This document shows, piece after piece, positions 58,437 through 64,000 of a DNA stretch of 64,000 bases (position 1 is the stretch's first letter; every line of letters begins with the position of its first letter). Position numbers and translations under genes: made by a program. Source of the DNA: Marinimicrobium hydrolyticum (lineage in GTDB: Bacteria; Pseudomonadota; Gammaproteobacteria; Pseudomonadales; Cellvibrionaceae); NCBI RefSeq assembly GCF_030848505.1, contig NZ_JAVDDU010000001.1, positions 62,001-126,000 of the forward strand, given 5' to 3'. The notes beneath the pieces were generated by a model that saw only the letters and a program-made list of their open reading frames with translations, did no database searches and had not been told where the DNA came from.

Positions 58437-58751
58437 TCATCTGGATAGAGAAGCCTGCCCCAATACGATCAGAAACACCAGGCTCAAAACTATCGCCGGA
58501 CTCATGATCAAAGCCAAAGCTCCCCGAGATAGATTCCGCCGAGCCGGAAGAGCGAGGACCGCTACTAACACCCAGACAGGTAACGCGCCCATCAGCGTTA
58601 GCCAAGCACCCAATAGAGGTTCACCCTCTCCGTTCTGCTCGCCAGAAGACCAATATTTCCAAAAGTAGCTGCCTGCGAAAACGAGGAGAAAAAAACCAAG
58701 TAGAGAAACAGCTGCAGCTATGTGGAGCATGATTAGCCGAATGGTGGGCAT
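58437..58751 (-). CDS. Small membrane protein of unknown function
   Basis: No family recognised. The 104-residue product has three hydrophobic helices (IMLHIAAAVSLLGFFLLVFAG, LLGAWLTLMGALPVWVLVAVLAL, ALIMSPAIVLSLVFLIVLG). I prefer the ATG at 58751, nine bases after GGAG; another ATG lies nine codons upstream. A diverged fragment of this gene is found at 60601-60656. Together with the next genes it forms a leftward series of unrecognised membrane proteins. Confidence 0.65.
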   Translation of the reverse strand: MPTIRLIMLHIAAAVSLLGFFLLVFAGSYFWKYWSSGEQNGEGEPLLGAWLTLMGALPVWVLVAVLALPARRNLSRGALALIMSPAIVLSLVFLIVLGQASLSR

Positions 58752-58800
58752 TCTATTGATCTCCAATGAAACCGCCATAGCCCCGCTGGGCTAGGTGGGG

Positions 58801-58842
58801 AAAATAAATCCGTCCCCATTTAGTCATAGTCCCCATTTAGTC
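58801..58842. repeat. Dispersed GTCCCCTTT-type sequence, copy 5
   Basis: AAATCCGTCCCCATTTAGTC followed by a second AGTCCCCATTTAGTC. The stop codon of the leftward membrane gene (TAA at 58837-58839) lies in it. Confidence 0.65.
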
Positions 58843-59328
58843 TCGACTCTGGATATACGACAACGAACATCGCACAACAAGGGGCCATAATCCAATCACT
58901 AGCCAGCCAACTAAAGGGTGCGCGAGCGACTCTTCGCTCGCTATCTTGGTTGTTGAGAATAGAGTCAACCAGATTAGAAAAGGGTACGCGCCGGCGAGTA
59001 CAGACACCAAGAGTAGCGAAGTTCGCCCTAGTTGAATTCTAAGCCTAAAGAAGTAGGCGAAAATTGCAAACAAGACGCTACCAATTAGCGCTAGCAGCAT
59101 CGCGCCGATAATTTCAATTTCGAAAGCTGCGATCGGTACATCTCGAAACTTCGAATCGAAATCTTTGAATACGAAGACGGTTAGTGCTCCTAAGCCGACT
59201 CCTGCAGTCAATGCGGACGCGAAAAACAAGACTGAAAACAGTATTATCATCGATAGACCCATAAGCCTGGTCGCGAGGCTCTTATGCTTTGCTAATTTTC
59301 GCCGCTTTGCGGCATCAAATTGAGTCAC
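58837..59328 (-). CDS. Membrane protein of unknown function, coupled to the upstream gene
   Basis: No family recognised. The 163-residue product begins VTQFDAAKRRKLAKHKSLATR (start GTG 59328) and has four helices. Its GTG overlaps the stop of the upstream gene as GTGA, so translation is coupled; an in-frame TTG farther upstream is unlikely. The gene ends inside a copy of the dispersed GTCCCC repeat. The pair with the 110-residue protein may make a small membrane complex. Confidence 0.65.
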   Translation of the reverse strand: MTQFDAAKRRKLAKHKSLATRLMGLSMIILFSVLFFASALTAGVGLGALTVFVFKDFDSKFRDVPIAAFEIEIIGAMLLALIGSVLFAIFAYFFRLRIQLGRTSLLLVSVLAGAYPFLIWLTLFSTTKIASEESLAHPLVGWLVIGLWPLVVRCSLSYIQSRD

Positions 59329-59657
59329 TTGTTGAGAGCAGGGGCCTGCCGTGACAGATACAGAACGCCCGCTGAGATTGAAAGTATGGATAGGGGGTAT
59401 ACCCAAAGCATAGCGCTCTGCCAAACAGTAAAAGCGCCCTGGGCGCCAAGCACGTCCCCATCCGGGCCGTACACATATTCCATGGACTGTGGAGCAACGA
59501 ACTCGGCCATAATTTTTATAACAAGCATGGCTACGGATGGCACTCCTATAAGCGCTGCACTAAGGGGGTTTCCAGAGCGATACAGCCTTGCGGAAGCATA
59601 GGCGAATATGGCAAACGCCAAGATTGGAAGGTACTGATTCAAATAAAATGTCGTCAT
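59325..59657 (-). CDS. Membrane protein of unknown function
   Basis: No family recognised. The 110-residue product (start ATG 59657, seven bases after AAGGA; an ATG two codons upstream is also possible) begins MTTFYLNQYLPILAFAIFAY and has three hydrophobic segments. It overlaps the next gene by four bases. Conserved charged residues are few. Confidence 0.6.
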   Translation of the reverse strand: MTTFYLNQYLPILAFAIFAYASARLYRSGNPLSAALIGVPSVAMLVIKIMAEFVAPQSMEYVYGPDGDVLGAQGAFTVWQSAMLWVYPLSILSISAGVLYLSRQAPALNK

Positions 59658-59774
59658 GTTCATTTCCTTGGCCTCATCTAATGCAAAAAATAATCTATTT
59701 TTTAGGGGAAAAGTCTTCACGCAATAAACTATAGGTCAATCCAGCGTATACCCATTGATCGTTCTCGTCGGTTT

Positions 59775-60539
59775 CTACGGAAAAAGCCCTCGAGACCTAA
59801 GTACACCCTCTGCCTTTAACCGAAACAGCTCATCTGGATAGACGCCTGCCTTGCAAGCAACAAACTCTGAGCTACGTTCCCAGATTTCCTTGGGGTACAC
59901 TCGGTCTACGTATTCTTCTGTGTACTGGTGGACCGATCTTGTTACCGGTGGAGAGAACTCAATAGTGAACAGTTTGGCAGGCTGGCCTTCCCATTCTGCC
60001 GGTGTCGGATCTCCACAGTACGCCCAGTCGCCTTCAGCCGTTTTATTCAACGGGTACCACTGATACTTCTCGTGGGCCCATTTTCCTTCAAGCTTGGTTA
60101 AAAATATTAGGCTGTATCTTCTAAAAAGAACGGCCGGCTCACCATAATGATCATAAAGTGTGAATGATATTTGATCATCGTTGTAGTTTCCCCAAATAGG
60201 CTTAAGGACTCTGTATGTCAGCTCGAATCGGTGGTTGTAAACAATGGCACCTTCATTTTTCGGGTTCTCAGTTTGCTCTACAGAGATCGGATTCTCGACA
60301 AAAACAAAAAAGCTGTCCTCAGAAGCTAAGCGAGAAGTTCTGTTTCTCATCTCTACTTGCTGGCGCTCGAAGGATCTTTCTCGCGAGCGGTCTTCAAAGG
60401 CAACTAGGGCTAGAGTCATGCCAAGCAAACTAAAAACACCTATCAAGTAAAAGAGAGCACTTCGTCGATTAAATATCAACCAAATGCCGGCGGCTATCAA
60501 AAGCATGACAAAGCCAAGGATAACTAATTCAATACGCAT
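59775..60539 (-). CDS. Membrane-anchored protein of unknown function
   Basis: No family recognised. The 254 residues have two N-terminal helices (ELVILGFVMLLIAAGIWLIF and ALFYLIGVFSLLGMTLALVAF) and a periplasmic domain of about 200 residues with two cysteines (AYCGD and ACKAG) that may bond. The domain is rich in aromatic residues and has a beta character. The start ATG 60539 is preceded by CGGAA. It is same-stranded with its neighbours with gaps of 50-105 bases. Confidence 0.65.
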   Translation of the reverse strand: MRIELVILGFVMLLIAAGIWLIFNRRSALFYLIGVFSLLGMTLALVAFEDRSRERSFERQQVEMRNRTSRLASEDSFFVFVENPISVEQTENPKNEGAIVYNHRFELTYRVLKPIWGNYNDDQISFTLYDHYGEPAVLFRRYSLIFLTKLEGKWAHEKYQWYPLNKTAEGDWAYCGDPTPAEWEGQPAKLFTIEFSPPVTRSVHQYTEEYVDRVYPKEIWERSSEFVACKAGVYPDELFRLKAEGVLRSRGLFP

Positions 60540-60575
60540 GTGCCGATTCCGTTGAGTTTAGGATAACCTATGAGG

Positions 60576-60600
60576 AATAATAAATCTGTCCACTTTAATA
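60576..60600. repeat. Dispersed GTCCCCTTT-type sequence, copy 6
   Basis: AATAAATCTGTCCACTTTAAT lies directly left of a gene fragment that begins at 60601, and about 45 bases past the stop of the next leftward gene. Confidence 0.6.
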
Positions 60601-60656
60601 AAAGCTCTCCGAGATAGATTCCGCGAGCCGGAAGAGGGCCGCCACTAACTTCCAGA
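60601..60656 (-). pseudogene. Fragment of a paralogue of the 104-residue membrane-protein gene
   Basis: These about 56 bases align with 58516-58575, an internal part of the 58437-58751 gene (CGAGATAGATTCCG and GAGCCGGAAGAG in both), with small indels. The fragment begins exactly at the end of repeat copy 6 and overlaps the last codons of the 60645-61238 gene. Confidence 0.65.
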
Positions 60657-61238
60657 CGAACACTCGCCTTCTTCACGCACTTCCATCTGTATTTCAAGCT
60701 TCATTAACCACTCCTTTGATAACTCAGTTGACCAATCCGCCCATTCTTGATTTTGATAAAGATAAACCAGGCGTGACATAGCATGTAAATTCCCACTTTC
60801 TGCAGCCTTTAAGTAAGCGGAGTGAGCTAAGTCATACAGGCTCTGTTCTGAGAGAACATCGCCATATCGAAGGCAGGCATGGTCGTTGTTGTTGCCGCAC
60901 TCTTGTTTCATGAAGTGCGTGTAGCGATTTCTGAATGATTCTATCTCGTCGGAAGAGATACCTTTCAAAGAATGTTTTTCAATGTGTTTGATATCAAACA
61001 TCGCTGAATGATACAGCGAGTATCTTACGGCTTCAGCTTCGTTGTTCTCAAGGCGTTGGATGTTCAGCATCTTGGACTTAAAGTCGTTGAGGCGACTTCT
61101 GTCTATGTCAGTAAGATAGAAGTCAGTAAAATAGGTAATGCTCTCGTCAACCACTTTGTAAGCGTATCCTAGATACAGAGATGACATGGCCAGAATGATG
61201 ATCAAAGCGGTTTTTATACGTTCAATTGTAGATTTCAT
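60645..61238 (-). CDS. Signal-anchored protein of unknown function
   Basis: No family recognised. The 197 residues have an N-terminal helix (TALIIILAMSSLYLGYAY) and a helical domain. YDLAHSAYLKAAESGNLHAMSRLVYLY near 140 resembles a Sel1/TPR-like repeat, so a protein-protein contact role is possible. Two cysteines (about 113 and 121) are close together. The last few codons lie in the fragment of the foreign gene at 60601-60656, so the C-terminus may be altered. It is visibly A/T-richer than neighbours. Confidence 0.65.
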   Translation of the reverse strand: MKSTIERIKTALIIILAMSSLYLGYAYKVVDESITYFTDFYLTDIDRSRLNDFKSKMLNIQRLENNEAEAVRYSLYHSAMFDIKHIEKHSLKGISSDEIESFRNRYTHFMKQECGNNNDHACLRYGDVLSEQSLYDLAHSAYLKAAESGNLHAMSRLVYLYQNQEWADWSTELSKEWLMKLEIQMEVREEGECSSGS

Positions 61239-61333
61239 TGCTTTTCCAATGACAAGATTATTTAAAATATCGCTAATTCAATTCGCTTCTGCATTGGTGT
61301 TCTAGCGAAACACGCATATCTTCTCATTCGCAA

Positions 61334-62656
61334 TCAGATTTCAAAGTTAATAGGGTAGGGTGAAATGTCCTGGCGGGGATGGCGTAGACTCTTGACCCCA
61401 ATGGCATTAGAATCCGAGTCCCATAGCAGCGGCTTCCCGGTATAGGGATTTTTCAAATCGTGCTCTGCGAGATGCTGAGCAACGTCTTCCGGAGAAACGC
61501 CGGCTTGGCGCAGGTGTAATGTTGCCAACAGTACGCGCCGAAAACCTTCAAGATCTGCTACGCGGGTTCCGTATTGAGTGAAATCTACGGCATAAACATT
61601 ACTTAGCCAATGCCCTGTTGCGTTGTACCAGCTCCACTTTCGGGCCGGGTTCATGGATTTCTGGTGCGTCGCGAGTCGGTCAGGCAGATCGGTGAAAGGA
61701 GCTTTCATAACATTGGCTGCAGCTAAAAGTCGCTCTGCTTGCATGTTTTCAGTGGCCTGCACTTTATGGAAGGGCATTAGGATATGGGGAAAGAAACCGT
61801 CTCCCGGGTCCTGCATCAACTCGTGTATTGCAGCGCGTGAAAATTGGTATTCTCCTGTGAACACCTCCAGTAACGACCGCTCTTTTTCGCTTATTGGGCT
61901 TTCCCAAACCAATGGTAGGGGTACACCGAACTCGCGAGAGAGGCTATTGGTCCACTGAATATTCTGCTGGAGCGCGGTAGCTGCAATTAATTTGGTGACA
62001 ATGTATTCAGCTTCCGTGAGTACGAAGCGCCAAAACCGGGCGTCGTCATTCAAAGCGCTCTGTGCTTCTGCTGTCCGGCCTTCGCGTGCAGCCAGCCATG
62101 CGTCGAACAGTCCCAACCTGCTTAGATGGATCCAACTAGTGTAATTTGGGAAAGGCGCTGCCAAATCACTCAATTGATGCTCCCGCCAATGTTTGAGTTC
62201 GTCGAGCGAACGATAGAGATGCAATCGGTTGCGCTCTGCAACAAGTAAATCTGACAAAAGCTGTACGTTTTGCTCCAACTCTTTTATGCAGCACGCGTTG
62301 GGTCGATTACAGCTGCTAAGCAGTTTTTGCAGTGGTTCAGGGAGTGAGCGAGAGTATAGGTCGGGCTCTGGAAGAGAGGATCGGGCAGTTCGGGGGAGCT
62401 CGGCCCATTGAGCCCAGGCTGCCCCGAGCTCGTAGGGCGACTTCTCCTGTCCGGCTACGAGACCGATAAGGTGCAGGTAGGCGTTGTCCTCATCGGCGAC
62501 CGGGGTGCGCTTGTTGAGGTGTTGCTCAAAAAACTGAACCGCAGGCGACGGCGGCTCATCGTGCCGGTTGATTATCAACAGCGTAAGATATAAAAGTACC
62601 GCTGCGAGAGCGAGCGCTAGCGAGAGAAACCCAGTTATTTGAAGTGCGCGCAGCAT
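61334..62656 (-). CDS. Membrane-anchored protein of unknown function
   Basis: No family recognised with certainty. The 440 residues have one N-terminal helix (GFLSLALALAAVLLYLTLLII) and a large, mostly helical periplasmic domain, with a cysteine cluster in SCNRPNACC near 115 and a C-terminal motif KNPYTGKPLLWD that resembles those in uncharacterised proteins of this order. AAGGA lies six bases before the ATG 62656. It is the longest of the leftward unknown genes. Confidence 0.7.
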   Translation of the reverse strand: MLRALQITGFLSLALALAAVLLYLTLLIINRHDEPPSPAVQFFEQHLNKRTPVADEDNAYLHLIGLVAGQEKSPYELGAAWAQWAELPRTARSSLPEPDLYSRSLPEPLQKLLSSCNRPNACCIKELEQNVQLLSDLLVAERNRLHLYRSLDELKHWREHQLSDLAAPFPNYTSWIHLSRLGLFDAWLAAREGRTAEAQSALNDDARFWRFVLTEAEYIVTKLIAATALQQNIQWTNSLSREFGVPLPLVWESPISEKERSLLEVFTGEYQFSRAAIHELMQDPGDGFFPHILMPFHKVQATENMQAERLLAAANVMKAPFTDLPDRLATHQKSMNPARKWSWYNATGHWLSNVYAVDFTQYGTRVADLEGFRRVLLATLHLRQAGVSPEDVAQHLAEHDLKNPYTGKPLLWDSDSNAIGVKSLRHPRQDISPYPINFEI

Positions 62657-62724
62657 TCGAGATCCTTCATTGATTGATTTCCCTTATTTGGGTTAACTGG
62701 CGCCGGCTTTGTCAGCAATCGAAT

Positions 62725-63159
62725 TTACCTGTTGTTTGGGCTATGGCTGTTGGGAATAAACAGGAGATTAATAACGAAGCCAGCCAGGCCACCAAACAAA
62801 AAAACTAACCATCCTATTGTCAAAAGCGCAAATAAAATCTGACCTGAAAGGCTGGCTATGAAGCCACCAGCACCACTATAAAGGAAAGCATGGATAGCCG
62901 TCGCTAGGACAAGCACCAAAATCGCTAGCAAGCCTCCGCGGAAAAATCCAAGTGGTGGCAGTGTGCGCGAAATCCGCTTCTCTACCCAAAGCGCTGTGAG
63001 GACGAACGCTAACAATCCTGAACAGGCAACAATTATGGACATGGCGGTTCTATTGGGGTCGCTCCATGCAGGTACCGCAAAGAACCAGGAGGCGCCCGTT
63101 GCTCCAAGCACGGCTGCGCCAGTGGCTATCAGTCCAGAGTTAATAGTAGTAGTTCGCAT
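62725..63159 (-). CDS. Membrane protein of unknown function
   Basis: No family recognised. About 144 residues with four helices and small loops (MRTTTINSGLIATGAAVLGATG at the start). The start is uncertain: ATG 63159 begins directly with the first helix, while ATG 63189 adds ten residues; neither has a strong ribosome-binding site. It is same-stranded with the 440-residue gene, with a gap of 68 bases. Confidence 0.6.
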   Translation of the reverse strand: MRTTTINSGLIATGAAVLGATGASWFFAVPAWSDPNRTAMSIIVACSGLLAFVLTALWVEKRISRTLPPLGFFRGGLLAILVLVLATAIHAFLYSGAGGFIASLSGQILFALLTIGWLVFLFGGLAGFVINLLFIPNSHSPNNR

Positions 63160-63204
63160 ATCGATTCTGTAGCCCAAACTCTCCCTCATGTAGTGGCCAA
63201 GCAA

Positions 63205-63409
63205 TATTGGCCAAATTTATAGCTATCTACGTAGCGCGGCTCTGCCACACTCGTCACCAAGCCCTTACGTGCGAGCGCGGATTTTTTTGACCGTAGTAAC
63301 CGATAAGATAGTCCGACATCGAGTCCTTTACATCCGTAAAACTTCTGCAGCCGAAGCCGGACAATCTAAACCTATAAAATGCGGACAAAGTAGGTTGGTG
63401 TTGGCAAAA
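63205..63409. other. Short intergenic region
   Basis: About 200 bases between a membrane gene and the end of the GNAT gene. No gene and no clear regulatory element are seen; I searched it for integron attC-like ends and saw none. Confidence 0.35.
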
Positions 63410-63880
63410 TTAAGGGCACAGTTTCTGTTCCATCTGTACTGACTCCATCTCTACCCCGTTCTTAGTCCGGTACATGCTTCGGCCGATTTCTGTGAATCCA
63501 TGCCTTTCATAAAAGCTTACGGCGTTGAGAGATGAGTCAAGCTTCAGAGCTGGTATGCCCGATGACTCCGCTCTCGCAACTAGAAATTCAAGCATACTTT
63601 GGCCTATACTCTTGCCGGAGTGCTCGGGAGATACAAACAGCGATACAAGCTTGTGGCTCCCTAGGTTAACGCTGCCAAAACAGACGACCTTACCTTCAAG
63701 GGTGAATACGTACTGCTCATCTCCGCTTTCCTTACTTTTGAGGAAGCGGTCCGGCCATGGCTCACCGGCCCAGCTTGCTATGACTTGGCAAGCGTAGCTG
63801 CGAGAACAGAACGCCTTCGCTGAGACCCGAAAAACGTTATCCATAGCGTCGTAATCGGACGCGTTAGCCTCTCGGATCAT
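63410..63880 (-). CDS. GNAT-family N-acetyltransferase
   Basis: The 156-residue protein is a complete GNAT domain: it transfers acetyl from acetyl-CoA to an amine. The acetyl-CoA motif A is seen in FVSPEHSGKSIGQSMLEFL (Gln/Arg-x-x-Gly-x-Gly type) and motif B in SLNAVSFYERHGFTEIG. Substrate is unknown; small amines or antibiotics are common in this group. The ATG is at 63880. Its first 38 codons have a truncated paralogue next to the tRNA-Arg region (42401-42513). Confidence 0.9.
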   Translation of the reverse strand: MIREANASDYDAMDNVFRVSAKAFCSRSYACQVIASWAGEPWPDRFLKSKESGDEQYVFTLEGKVVCFGSVNLGSHKLVSLFVSPEHSGKSIGQSMLEFLVARAESSGIPALKLDSSLNAVSFYERHGFTEIGRSMYRTKNGVEMESVQMEQKLCP

Positions 63881-64000
63881 TTATGCTCTCCGTCTCTCAT
63901 TCGCTCTTTCTTTTCACACAAGAGGAACAGCAAATCTTTCCTCCTCTTGTTTGGCGACAAGTGCGTTACTCCAGCTTGAAGATATAATGCTTTTTCGGTG
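63881..64000. other. Right edge, no gene seen
   Basis: The last 120 bases contain a nine-base inverted repeat ACAAGAGGA/TCCTCTTGT (63918-63926 and 63942-63950), which could end a leftward gene lying beyond the window. No coding region is recognised. Confidence 0.35.

Overview
The window looks like chromosomal DNA of a marine or soil gammaproteobacterium, most likely of the Cellvibrionales (Cellvibrio, Saccharophagus, Marinimicrobium or Gilvimarinus type). The reasons are the order mreB-mreC-mreD-maf-rng-yhdP with gatC-gatA-gatB divergent to mreB, a polysaccharide-degrading GH43 enzyme, GlyGly-CTERM type surface proteins, and several cyclic-di-GMP proteins. The genus is an inference from gene content only.

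Core part, 1-17.1 kb. gatCAB (tRNA-dependent amidotransferase) runs leftward from a shared intergenic region; the cell-shape genes mreBCD, the nucleotide pyrophosphatase maf/yhdE, RNase G and the very large AsmA-like protein YhdP run rightward. mreC has no ATG, GTG or TTG at the expected place and probably starts at ATT. A small secreted protein, a lytic transglycosylase of the MltB group and a 706-residue envelope protein of unknown function follow.

Secreted cysteine-rich operon, 17.2-19.8 kb. Three leftward genes encode a 508-residue surface protein built of seven units with eight cysteines each, a membrane-anchored DsbA-like thiol oxidoreductase and a small exported protein. This is the best candidate here for an undescribed system.

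Signalling and envelope part, 20.3-41.7 kb. It holds PAS-GGDEF, a Crp/Fnr regulator, a CheB-CheR-PAS fusion with a PAS partner, a secreted GH43 arabinanase-like enzyme with a ricin-type domain, a soluble-type lytic transglycosylase, an Asp-box lipoprotein, an MmcQ/YjbR protein, a six-helix membrane protein followed by a giant duplicated CPBP protease, a cold-shock protein, a propeller-GGDEF receptor, a DUF6445 protein and two outer-membrane barrel proteins.

Accessory part, 42-64 kb. A tRNA-Arg(TCG) gene is followed by a direct copy of its 3' end that abuts a truncated GNAT gene; the intact paralogue lies at the far end of the window. The rest is mostly leftward genes: DUF7010, a GlyGly-CTERM metalloprotease with leucine-rich repeats, mazEF, a NIT-GGDEF-EAL protein, a DUF7133/cytochrome c lipoprotein, Fic, stand-alone EF-G 2, DUF6122, YbiI, a trypsin-like protease and a run of unrecognised membrane proteins. 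A dispersed sequence with the core GTCCCCTTT lies at several gene ends here, and three gene fragments show past recombination.
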